A stretch of DNA of 64,000 nt from Mantis religiosa (lineage: Eukaryota > Arthropoda > Insecta > Mantodea > Mantidae), in assembly GCA_030765055.1 (NCBI GenBank), contig CM060951.1, positions 53,394,922 through 53,458,921 on the forward strand, given 5' to 3'. Below, one piece after another: positions 47,623-57,969 of this stretch. The stretch's first letter is position 1, and each line of letters starts with the position of its first letter. The notes under the pieces are model-generated. The model was not told where the DNA came from, made no database searches, and worked only from the letters and a program-made list of their open reading frames with translations. Position numbers and translations under genes: made by a program.

Positions 47623-50308
47623 AGGGGGAAATACTACAGATCTTCTATCCCTCAAAGTTTGCTACTGGAACGCTAATGGACTTAGACGGAAGTTGCACGA
47701 AACCTCCAACTTCGTAGCAGAGAAAGGGGTGCATATTCTACTTGTGCAGGAAACCCATCTGTCTGCGAATATCAAAGCTCGAATACCTGGCATGACGTGC
47801 TATCGCACAGACAGAGCAGATGGTTATGGTGGCACCGCCATCTATGTGCGCCGCAACATTGCCCATCACCCATTGGTCACCCCACGGACGCCCAACCTGG
47901 AAGCTACAGGTGTACAGGTGGACACAAACAGAGGGCCTCTTCATCTTTACTCCGTTTACATCCCTCCCGGCAAACCCATAGTTGCTGGCGAACTGGACCA
48001 ACTGTTCACTTCCACTGCTGCCACCCTGGCTATGGGTGACTATAACGCCAAAAGTCCAGCCTGGAATTCCAACATCAGAAACGCGCGAGGAGTAACCTTG
48101 GAGCACTACGTCAACAACAGATGCCTCGTGGTACTCTCACCCTCATCTCCCACAATTCACCATGGTGATCGCAGCCCACCGGACTGGCTAGATATAGCCT
48201 TAGCTAAAAATGTCCGATACCATCCACGGCTCTTCACCCTTCCCGAACTATCTTCTGACCACTATCCTGTCCTCTTATTATTTCAATCTCGTCCAAATTT
48301 CAAGGCAAAACGCCTCTTACCAAACCCCCGGCGCACCAACTGGGAGGAGTTCAGTGAGATAATGGCAGCAAATCCACCGGCTTTCAATAGATGTGAGACC
48401 ACCAATGACGCTGACGCTGTGCTCATGAAAATTTCATCCAGCATCACGGATGCAATTACCAGGGCTACACCACCTACCCGCAACACCCATGGCACAGTCC
48501 GGAAGCTCCCTCGCCACCTGCGCGATCTAATCGCAGCAAAAAATAAGGCTCGGCGTAAAGCACAGCACTCAGGTTGTCCCCTGGATCGCAGGGAGGATAA
48601 TAGATTGAGGCGTAATCTCAAACTAGAGCTACAAGAGGATGCCAATGCAGATTGGGAACGCCGGCTCTCTACCCTGGACACAGAAGACCAGTCTCTCTGG
48701 AGAATGTCCAAAGCTCTCTTACGCCTCCCGGCTCAGGACAAACCTCTTCGCCATGGTCACACCATAGCACAGTCTGCCAGAGAAAAAGTGGGACTGATGG
48801 CCACTTATCTGGAAACCACTTTCCATCCAGCTAACACCTGCAATCAGGACCACATCCAGCAAACTAACGAGGCAGTTAGGGCATACCTCTCCCGACCACA
48901 TGATCATGAACAACCCCCACCCACAAACCTGACTGAACTGCAACAATGCCTATCCTCTGTCCAACCATTCAAAGCAGCAAGCTACGACAACATTCCATAC
49001 AAGGCGCTACAACAACTACCAAACTGCTGGAAGAAAGCCTTAGTCAATCTCTTCAATGATCTGCTACGACTGGCATACTTCCCGACCATCTGGAAACATG
49101 CCAAGGTGATCACCCTCCCGAAACCAGGAAAGGATTCCTCCACTCCGGAGGGTTATCGACCTATAAGCTTGCTCCCCAGCTTGAGCAAGATCTTCGAGAA
49201 TGTCATCCAATCTCGACTTAATGAATCATTGGAGACACTTGAGATTCTAAGACCAGAGCAGTTTGGTTTTAGGAGGCAACATTCCACAGTCCACCAACAT
49301 CTCCGCCTAGTGGATCACATCATCACTGGCTTCAACAACCGCCACTTCGTCGTAGCCCTGCTTCTTGATCTAACACACGCCTTCGACTCTGTCTGGCATG
49401 CAGGCCTGCTCTATCGCCTTATACAATATAACATTCCTTCTTACCTTATTCACCTTATCAATACCTATCTCCATAACAGAACTTTCAGTGTCACTATTGA
49501 GGAAGTCACTTCTGACACCTTTCCAATTCACGCCGGTGTACCTCAAGGCAGTGTCCTTGGACCCGTTCTCTTCCTCATCTACATAAACACCCTGCCATCC
49601 TACCTCAGCTGCACGCTTTACCAGTTTGCGGACGACACTGCGATCGCCACCAGCTCTGTACGCCATGAACTTGCAGTGCGTAGACTACAAAAATATGCGG
49701 ACCAACTAACAACCTGGTTCAACACCTGGAGGCTTAGTGTAAATCCGACAAAATCACAAGCCATCACCTTCACCAGGAGAAGGGAAGACAACGTCCCGGA
49801 TCTACGCATTGCTGGCAGTTCTGTTCACTGGGCAACACAAGTAAAATATCTCGGCGTCATTCTTAACAACAGGCTCACATGGCAACCGCACATAGAATAT
49901 GTGCACAACAAGATCTCCCGTAGGATGGCCCTACTCTATCCCCTCTATCATCGCAATTCCTGCATGTCCCTTCACAATAAACTCTTGCTCTATAAGCAAG
50001 TCCTTCGTCCCGCCATTACCTATGCTTGCCAAGTATGGGGCATTGCTGCCAAAAGACACTTCAAAAGACTACAAGTCCTCCAAAACCGTTTCCTCAGGAC
50101 ATCGGTTAACGCTGGCTGGTATATTCCAAACGTGAATATTCACCGTGACACATCCATGCCCACCCTACGTGACTATATTCTCTCTCTATCACAAAAATTC
50201 TTCGACTCTCTCCCGCAAAGTTTCAATACTCTCATACGAGGTCTCGGAGAGTATGACATAGACCCTGGCGAAAGCTACAAACGACCAAGACTTCTCCTCA
50301 CCAACTGA
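47612..50308 (+). CDS. LINE ORF2, AP endonuclease plus reverse transcriptase, intact
   Basis: 898 residues. The N-terminal endonuclease (about 1-220) has WNANGL, QETHL (Glu47), GGTAIYVRR, MGDYNAKSP and SSDHYPVL (Asp216, His217). The RT (about 450-720) has KAASYDNIPYKAL, EGYRPISLLPSLSKIFE, FGFRRQHSTVHQH, LLDLTHAFDSVWH, AGVPQGSVLGPVLF, YQFADDTAI (Asp674 and Asp675) and YLGVILNNRL. The C-terminal region has no RNase H, as in the Jockey clade. The start ATG lies inside the last codons of ORF1 (ATGGCTGTTAG), an 11-nt overlap that suggests translation by termination-reinitiation. Every catalytic motif I can check is present, so this copy may be retrotransposition-competent. Confidence 0.9.
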   Translation: MAVRGGNTTDLLSLKVCYWNANGLRRKLHETSNFVAEKGVHILLVQETHLSANIKARIPGMTCYRTDRADGYGGTAIYVRRNIAHHPLVTPRTPNLEATGVQVDTNRGPLHLYSVYIPPGKPIVAGELDQLFTSTAATLAMGDYNAKSPAWNSNIRNARGVTLEHYVNNRCLVVLSPSSPTIHHGDRSPPDWLDIALAKNVRYHPRLFTLPELSSDHYPVLLLFQSRPNFKAKRLLPNPRRTNWEEFSEIMAANPPAFNRCETTNDADAVLMKISSSITDAITRATPPTRNTHGTVRKLPRHLRDLIAAKNKARRKAQHSGCPLDRREDNRLRRNLKLELQEDANADWERRLSTLDTEDQSLWRMSKALLRLPAQDKPLRHGHTIAQSAREKVGLMATYLETTFHPANTCNQDHIQQTNEAVRAYLSRPHDHEQPPPTNLTELQQCLSSVQPFKAASYDNIPYKALQQLPNCWKKALVNLFNDLLRLAYFPTIWKHAKVITLPKPGKDSSTPEGYRPISLLPSLSKIFENVIQSRLNESLETLEILRPEQFGFRRQHSTVHQHLRLVDHIITGFNNRHFVVALLLDLTHAFDSVWHAGLLYRLIQYNIPSYLIHLINTYLHNRTFSVTIEEVTSDTFPIHAGVPQGSVLGPVLFLIYINTLPSYLSCTLYQFADDTAIATSSVRHELAVRRLQKYADQLTTWFNTWRLSVNPTKSQAITFTRRREDNVPDLRIAGSSVHWATQVKYLGVILNNRLTWQPHIEYVHNKISRRMALLYPLYHRNSCMSLHNKLLLYKQVLRPAITYACQVWGIAAKRHFKRLQVLQNRFLRTSVNAGWYIPNVNIHRDTSMPTLRDYILSLSQKFFDSLPQSFNTLIRGLGEYDIDPGESYKRPRLLLTN

Positions 50309-50640
50309 AATCACCCAATCTTCAAAATTTATCAAACCATCCCCTTTCCCAATACCACACTCTATCTTCTAATAAATAAAAAATTCACAAACACTATTCC
50401 ACCATTTTACCACCACCTGCTCTTAACCACCACCTTTCTACCAGCAAAGGACCTAGTCCTGGCACGGAAACAGTCAGGAAAGCACCGCCTGCAAGGCGGC
50501 CAACTTTCCAGCGACGCGTACCCGTGGAAAGGGTCCCTCCCGATGGTGGCAATTCGCTGTCTCCGAAGTTCTGGACGCTGGCAACTCCAATTCTCGAAGG
50601 CGATGTGCAGTCCACGACGTCTCGAAGCAGAGTCCACCGT

Positions 50641-51830
50641 TAAAACAGCTAAGATATCGCTATTTTGAACATAGGTTGTAAGATATATATCTTTATCTGC
50701 CACCATAAGAAAAAAATATAACATTACGGGATAGTTTTGTTACTTTTGTTATTTGTTTTACTGTTAGACATGAATAATTTCTGCAAAGAGTCGAATTATC
50801 TCTACCAGTGTCAATATAGCAGTAGAATCAAGTTAAAATTTGCGAGACAAAAATATATTATTCTTCAGGAACGCCTACTCTATTAGGCATTATATTATAG
50901 TCTCTTTGACTATCAATTACCTCGTAGATGGCTTAGTCCGATGTTCAGTTTTGCTTTAGTTGCACTAGTTAACAAATAAAATTTTACTCTGCATCTGATT
51001 TGTAAATGGGTGGATTTATCTAATTTTGGGGTGCTTAATACACTGTCAAAATCAGTTTTTCTTTATTACGTCACATTTCCCAGATACACAGCAGAATAAA
51101 AAATTGGTAATAGCGAAAATTGTTCCAATTAAGTAAAGAAAAAAAAAAAATACAGATTCAGAACGTTTGAAATCAATACTATTTTATATGTATATATGGG
51201 CATGATGCCAATAAAAGGTTTAAATTAGTTTAGAAGATATTTTCACCTTTAATCGTCTTTGGTTTTTGAAAAATGTGATGACGTTTGTTTGCCGTTTCAT
51301 CACTTTCCCTAACAAGACCCCAGCAGTACAGTTCGGCCGCTCTTTCGCCGGCTCTGACATTTCTCGAGAGGGGGAAGGAAGCAGGCCAGTTCTTTAGCGG
51401 GAATTTCAAGCAGAGGAACAATCCACATTTTAAATATTTCACGTATTTGCATATTTTACGAACCATTTCACATTGTTAAGACAATGTTTAAAATTTAAAG
51501 AAAAAGGCAGAGGGAAAAAGAATGGAGATGTTTAATACAAAATAAGATAGAAAATAATACTTTGGCGGAAATTTGGAGAAATGACTTTTGGTAAGGAGGT
51601 AGAAATTCCAAACGAGCAGCATAAGAGAGCGTTTTGGAATTACCTACAGAGACTCCCATAAATAGTCGGACAAAGCAGAGCACTAAGTTTTGAAGGTGAA
51701 AATCAACATTTGATGTGCTGTTTTATTGAAATTAATGATAATCGACAGCTATTTCACATAAAAATTTGCCTTTTTAAGAACTAAAAAGAAATATGTCATT
51801 TTTTGGCCCTCAAAAGTAATCGGACGTAAC
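50641..51830. other. AT-rich region, nothing recognised
   Basis: I see no coding or repeat signature. Short open frames at 51230-51466 (both strands) are unsupported. Confidence 0.5.
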
Positions 51831-52985
51831 TTGAGAGTGATACAAAATATGACTTAGTGCTTTGTGACTCTCCCTTTTCTTTTCACTACTTCTCACAACT
51901 ATTTGGCATACTGTGAACCAGGTTTTTCAGGTAGGCTGTAGAAAGTTTGCTCCATTCCTCTTGCAACATCTCCTTCAAGTGCTGCTTGGAGGTGATGGGG
52001 TCTTCCGCACGGCCTTCTCCAGTTTATCCCATACTGCTTCTATATAATTAAGAACCGGGGACAGAGGGGATGGATGCAGTACATGAGGATAGTTGTAAAG
52101 TAACCATAGCTGTCCAATGTGGGACGTATGCTTCGGATCATTATCCTGATAAAATGAGAAGCTGTCCAAAATACCCATCATTTCTGCACTTTGTTTTATA
52201 TTTTGCTGTAACAGTCTAAGAAAGACTTCTTTGTTCATGGTTCTGTCTATGAACATCAGCTTTCCCACTCCTGTAGAGGAAACATAGCCCCATACCATTA
52301 CACTCCCTCAGCCGTGTATGACTGTGGCTTGTAAATTGGGCTCTTCCAGCTCTGTGTTTGGTTTCCTCCACATAACAACCCTGCCATCAGAACCAGCAAG
52401 GTTGTGCTTGCTTTCGTCACAAACAATAACTTGGTCCCACCAATCGGTGCCTTGTTAACAAAGTCTTTGGCACATTGTAATCGCTTCCTTTTATTCTTGC
52501 TGGAAATGTATGGCTTTTTCCTGGCTACGCGACCATTGAAATCTTGTTTTCTCATGACCCTTTTGACCGTTTCAGGGCTGTCAGTCCCAGTTCTTCCTGA
52601 ATCTCAGTACAAATTACCGGAGCACTTATATGCGGATTCCGTTTTACCTTTCGCATAATATAAGACTCCTGCCTATCGTTAAGAAGTTTTGGTCGCCCTG
52701 GCTTTGCTCGAGATTCATTCTGTCTTCATACTTATACCGGTTAATTATGTCACTAACTGTACTTTTGCTAAGATTCATAATCTCTGCTATTTCCCGGTAT
52801 GTTTTGTTCTTTTCATAGTGATAGATCACTAACTGCCTCTGTTCAAAGGTACTCTGCTTACCTCTTGGGCCCTATAATATGCTCTTGTCTTCTTGGTGCA
52901 CAGTAGTCGTACTTCTACGATGTTGTTTTGTCTACTGCCAGACCTCACCTACTCGTTTGTATTGCATTTCATTTGTGCTGTCCGA
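51831..52985 (-). mobile_element. Tc1-like transposon, decayed transposase
   Basis: The minus strand reads, in order, an N-terminal helix-turn-helix (EKNKTYREIAEIMNLSKST), then NGRVARKKPYISSKNKRKRL, then MVWGYVSSTGVGKLMFID, FYQDNDPKHTS and NYIEAVWDKLE. These match the Tc1 catalytic core. The second Asp (QDNDPKHT) and a Glu (IEAVWD for IENLW) remain. The first catalytic Asp block (usually SDES) reads VTKAST and is followed by a frameshift. At least three frame breaks; inactive. Terminal repeats were not confidently located. Confidence 0.8.
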
Positions 52986-54724
52986 TTCTTTTTCTGTCGT
53001 AAACTTATGCTGTAAACAAGGTTGAATGGGGAAACTCTTAGTTTAGCCTCATTTTCAATCTCTAAAATTGAATGATTTTTGCTTAACACAAGGAGTACCT
53101 TGAGGTTGATACATATAATCTATCCTGCTTTACAGAGCACTCCATAGTGAAATGCAATGGGAGTCAGTGTATATAAAACACCAAAATTCAGGTAATTTGC
53201 CTATGAATATCTCTAATCAATATAAAGCATCTGTTCTTACTTCTATGTAAAATTTTCAGCTTGATTTTGTACCAAAGAACGAAATAATCAAGAAATAAAT
53301 GCAGGGAATATATAATTAACAGACGTGATAGTTTTAAAATAAAATAAATTGTAGCATTAGCACAACGACGTAATTTCTGTTGCCAAATCAGATTCAAAAG
53401 GTTAGAGTGTTGAAGGTTAAAATGGAATTGGCATGGACCTTGTATGAACGCATTCATTTGAGGACATTATGTCAAGGTCTTTAGAACTAAACAGGGAAAT
53501 GGAATAAACCAGCGTGTGCAATTGTTCACAGTACAAATAATAATTGAAGAAGGGGGATAAATGACGTCACTATGCTTTATTGGATTGATTTTACCTTGAG
53601 CGAACGTATCAATATTTTCTCACAGTATTAGAATCCAGTCCTTCACATGCAATATTTATTGTAATGCAATGACCTTATCCTTGCTTGTGGGACGTTTTGC
53701 GCATTTATTGTTATCGTTAGCAGCAGCATCGCTTTTAAATACTTTTTTTCCCTCGCTTGTGATGATTTATTTATAACGTACCAAAAAAAGTGTAGAACAT
53801 TTTATGATACTTAGACATCACTATCCCAAGGCCGACAGCTTGCGAACACTGAGTATGACCTAATAAAACAAACTTGTATGAGTCCATAATGTACATTTAT
53901 TGTAACGTTTAACATTACATGAAGTTAGTTTTAACTAATTAATTCTGCTCAAAATAGTAGAGTTTTAATGTGGTACTTTCACATGGATTGATCTACTCAC
54001 GCTTCCACACTTTTCTATGTTTGTTTTTAACTTGTTACATTTATAAACCCCGCCCCCTTTTTACTACAGTGGTCATATCAGTGGAGCTTTACACCGCATT
54101 ATCTATCAGTAAGGTCAGCTGTCAGAGAAAAATTCCCAAACCTCCTTCCTGGAATTCAAACCTGGAACGTTCGCGGAGAGAGCAGCTATTAATAAGGTTA
54201 GCTATTTCTTGTTAAGTCAGATATGGTAAAAGTATGCTGTAGGTTAAAACCATAATCAGATCTCTCTCTAAAAAAATTTCTATGCGATGGATTTGAAATA
54301 CATCTTCTTGCATGAAGGCAATATCTGTGCTTTGGTAGCTACATATGAAGTGATTTATTAGCCCATTTTGTACCTTATTAGAGCTCAGTGTACGATGCGA
54401 TTAAGGTACTAAGTTGGCTCACGAGAAAGTGAATAGCGACTTTACTAGTAAACCGTGTTGCATTCACATAAACATGAAAAAGAAATAAATAAAAAAAAGG
54501 GAATAAAAGTTTTGCAGTTGACAGAAGTATGTTACTGCTTCACTTCAGGGATCAGGCATTTCTGCCCGTTCCGTCTTCACATTCCACCTACTCCTATCTT
54601 CTTCTGGAGCGTCCTATATTTCATCTCCCGCGAGAATTGTATCTTCTTATTAAAACTGGTATTCTTTCTTCACTCATTTTATTCATATGTCCTTTCCAAT
54701 TCTGTTTGTTCTCATCTATTTTAT
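52986..54724. other. AT-rich region, nothing recognised
   Basis: No gene seen. Scattered short open frames lack any recognisable feature. Confidence 0.5.
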
Positions 54725-55660
54725 TGTCGCGAACCCATTGTTGCGGCGAAGCGGCGCGAGGGACGAGTTCAAAGGGACGGACAGTTAAGTGCAGGGGTTC
54801 TTCTCCCGTTAGTCCTGGACCCGTAGGACCAAGGAGCCGGGCCTCCTTCAACCCGGGAGCGATGGATACTCCGGGGCTCTTTCCATAGGGCAATATCTGA
54901 TTTCTTAAAAAGGTTCCCCCCTGTGCACAACGTCAAGATGGAATGGAAGTGGATACGCCACTTACGCGCGTCCACCCCGCAGGGAGGACTACAGAAAACC
55001 TCGGTAGGGCCGCCTGGTGATCTAGCACACCTTCTACTAGCTCTGCAGGCTAGTACCCGGGACTTATGAGGCAACCCTCTACCCCCTCCGGGCGGCCGTA
55101 GCCTGACCGGAGGTACCCAATTCCCCGTGGGTGTCGGGAACACAGTGCCCCCTTGAGTCCAACCCAATCCGAACAACTCCCATTCAGGGAGGGACTCGAA
55201 TGTTCGGCCCAAGGTTCCTCTAGTAACGTCAGAGGTACCACGAGTGCTAAAGGTCCGGAGTGCCCGCACCTCGGCAGCTGAAGGGGACGGATCCTCTCCC
55301 CTACGGGTAAAGGGACGGACAGTACAGTGCAGAGTTAAAAGCTAACAGAAACGGCGGAGGGAGGGAGACGGATTTCTGGAGAGTTCGTCTTTCTTCTAAC
55401 GCCGTCCTGATTGTTTGAGAGCATTCCACGAATTTCTGAAATAGTGAGTAACTGTAAAAGGAGCCGGAGCCCGCCACTGGTAGTCAGTTGTTAATTGAAC
55501 TCGCGTGCGTGAACAGGTGTGTTGTGGTCGTTGACCTTACAAGTTTTATTGTGTATGTGACGTAATTCTGGACTGTCATATCGACCAAAATGTGTTTCTA
55601 CGGAAATAAAGAGCAATTTTTTTATGTTTGTAACTTGGACTTTCATTTCTTATGCCTGAT
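54725..55660 (+). mobile_element. Candidate solo LTR
   Basis: This GC-rich block, unlike its flanks, opens with TGTCGCGAACCC (an LTR-like TG start). About 860 bp later it has the polyadenylation-type motif GGAAATAAAGAGCA followed by AACTTGGACTTTCATTTC, a common arrangement near the 3' end of insect LTR retrotransposons. A short internal direct repeat (AAAGGGACGGACAGT) occurs near both sides of the GC-rich core (54770 and 55309). No gag/pol and no second LTR are in the window. Target-site duplication not confirmed. A relative of its 3' end lies at 7771-7905. Confidence 0.4.
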
Positions 55661-56518
55661 GCATTCTGTAACTATTCTTAAGAAACTTATTTCTGCTGCT
55701 TGTATTTTTATTTTGTCCCTTAGTTACCTTCAATGTGTAATAAAGGGATGGAGCCTTTCTCCTACGTTATTTAATATGCACTAGATGCCTTGATTAAGGT
55801 TTGGAAAAAGGAGGTGGGCGAAAATGAGATGATGTTGCAATAATATATCACAATGAAGATAACCTCCAACGTGACGTGTATAAAATGCATCTATTGGGGA
55901 ACGAGTATAATTTAAATATATTCACAATGGAAACAAAAATAATGGCACATCGTAGAAAATATCCGGTATGATAAAAAGTATACACTGAAAATAAATGCTT
56001 GGAGCAGCTTTCGAGTTTCAACTATTTGAATTGTGAACTAAGCTTCGATTTAAACAGATTTAGAAAACAAGATAAAAACGTTTCAGCAAATACGCGGAAT
56101 CATGTCTGTAAAAAATAAAACAAGAAAAGAAACGAAATTGAAATTTTATAAAAATCATGGCAATCCCAGTGCTCATATACGGAAGCGTCCTGGATATTAA
56201 CCATTAAGGAACCTTTAGGGAATTTTCATGCCATAAATATTATATTTGCCATAAATAGTGTACAACTATGAGATCTACATGCTTTCCTTAGTACAATTTT
56301 AGTGTCTCTTACGGTTTACCAGTTATGCAAAAGTCATTCAGAATGAAAATAACTTTACAACCCCCAGAATTTTCAATATAAGCTCATTTGTCTCAGAACA
56401 TCTTAATCGTATTGTGTTTTAATCAAAATCGCTAGCGCCATTTTTAAGAAAATCAACACTATTTTCCAAGGAAAGGATAGTTTGAACGGGGTAATTTTCT
56501 TGCTGCATCATTGAAATA
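55661..56518. other. AT-rich region, nothing recognised
   Basis: No supported feature up to the TA dinucleotide that flanks the next mariner. Confidence 0.5.
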
Positions 56519-57232
56519 CAAGGGGCGTCCGGAAAGTAAGTTCTGTTTCAATTCATCTCCGCTGCAGCGCTGCGATAGCAGTTCCGCACATTCGCGGTAG
56601 ACGCTCTGTATCAAGAAGAAGAAACGTGCGCCATTGTAAGATCGCTGTCAGCCACGTACGCTTTGTTGTGCTTGTTTACAATGTCGGTATTGATTGAAAA
56701 TCCCGCCGCTTGTGAACTCCGATCTGTGTTTCGTTTTCTGAATGCTAGGAAAGTGAAACCAATTGAAATTTATCGTAAAATTTGCGATGTTTACGGACAA
56801 AATGCGATGAGTGATACAGTGGTGAGAAGATGGGTCCGACAGTTCAATGAAGGACGTAGTGAAGTGCACGATGAAGAACGAAGTGGGCGTCCATCTTTGG
56901 TGACAGAACTGGTTCACGCGATTGATGACAAGATCCAGGAAAACAGCAAGTTTACAATTAGTACTCTGGCTATGGAATGGCGGTGAACACTTCAACGATG
57001 ACGAAGAGCTGAAAGAAAGTATTTCCAAATGGTTGAAGACAGAGGCGGCAAATTTCTATGAAGAAGGTATACAAAAACTTTTGCCTCGCTATGAAAAATG
57101 CCTGCAAAATTTCGGCAGTTAAGTGGAAAGGTAATTTAAGAGTTGTAGAATTTTGTGCAATAAATAATTTTTCTGTATCTGTACACAATTTAATTTTATT
57201 ACCAAACAGAGCTTACTTTCTGGACGTACTCG
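56519..57232 (+). mobile_element. mariner internal-deletion derivative with both terminal repeats
   Basis: Imperfect terminal inverted repeats of about 29 bp (GGAAAGTAAGTTCTGTTT at the left, AAACAGAGCTTACTTTC at the right) are each flanked by TA (56517-56518 and 57233-57234), the mariner target site. At 714 bp it is roughly half of a complete mariner. It is non-autonomous but could be mobilised if a matching transposase exists. Confidence 0.8.
56681..57122 (+). pseudogene. mariner transposase with fused N- and C-termini
   Basis: ATG 56681 opens MSVLIENPAACELRSVFRF, then the DNA-binding region (EIYRKICDVYGQNAMSDT, WVRQFNEGRSEVHDEERSG) up to FTISTLAMEW. A deletion then joins this, out of frame, to the C-terminal tail (HFNDDEELKESISKWLK, KLLPRYEKCLQNFGS). 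The catalytic domain with all three Asp is gone. The N-terminal DNA-binding half (56681-56986, 102 codons) stays open and could still bind element ends. Confidence 0.75.
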
Positions 57233-57234
57233 TA

Positions 57235-57969
57235 TGTTAAACTTAAATGCCAAGTTCCGTGTTTGGGTTCTGGTGTTCACAGACAGGTACGAACTGAACT
57301 TTTCGCTTAAATCTGGATTCAAAGAGTCTTAAAATGGAATTTCCGGCGATATATTGGTATTTCTGGGTGAAGTGCAACAATTCTTTTATTTACTGTAAGC
57401 AGGGGTGTGCTTGTAAATTGCCTGTATGTATTTTACACGCATTTTGCATGTGAAATGTGTAATGTAAAGAGCTGTATTTTATATGAAGAAAAAATAACTA
57501 CAATTTATTGATGTTGACAATCTAAACTTCAATTACTTCATTCCTTTTAAATTTCTCACTGCTACAATGTTTAAAGCCCATTCAGCTATTCTTCACAAAT
57601 CTTAGATGACTATTCACCTTTAAAATTCGGAACATTATTACATTAAACAAGGTATTAATAATAATAATGCAATTACATTTTTATCCTGTAAAAAGTTATT
57701 CGCTTAATTTGGTTTGAAATAAATTTACTTGCTTAAGCTTTATAGCAAATTACGTTCTTTTATGATTTGTTTCTAACAAGGTACAATCTTTCTTTTAACC
57801 CAAAACACCAACATAAGAATTTGGTCTATTTGTGTTTCAAAACATTATTTTATATACATGTCATATAAACTCCAGCATTTTGTGGTAGTACATTAAAACC
57901 ATTAATAGAATACCACAGATTTTATAGTTAATAATCTTTACATACTTGGCCTTTCAAGTTAAGTGAAAA
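57235..57969. other. AT-rich region, nothing recognised
   Basis: No supported feature. Confidence 0.5.

Larger units (their letters stand above)
45600..50640 (+). mobile_element. Jockey-like LINE with intact ORF1 and ORF2
   Basis: Plus-strand element with two complete overlapping ORFs and no visible lesion. It belongs to a different subfamily from its minus-strand neighbour: ORF1 and ORF2 share architecture but little sequence. The 3' UTR begins at 50309; AATAAA-like signals lie at 50372-50382, and a GC-rich tract to about 50640 may also belong to it. No poly-A tail or target-site duplication could be identified by eye, so the limits are approximate. Confidence 0.75.

Noticed and set aside
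54769..55269. 166-codon minus-strand ORF in the GC-rich block
   Set aside because: GC-rich DNA lacks stop codons by composition; the region looks like an LTR and the translation is not protein-like.
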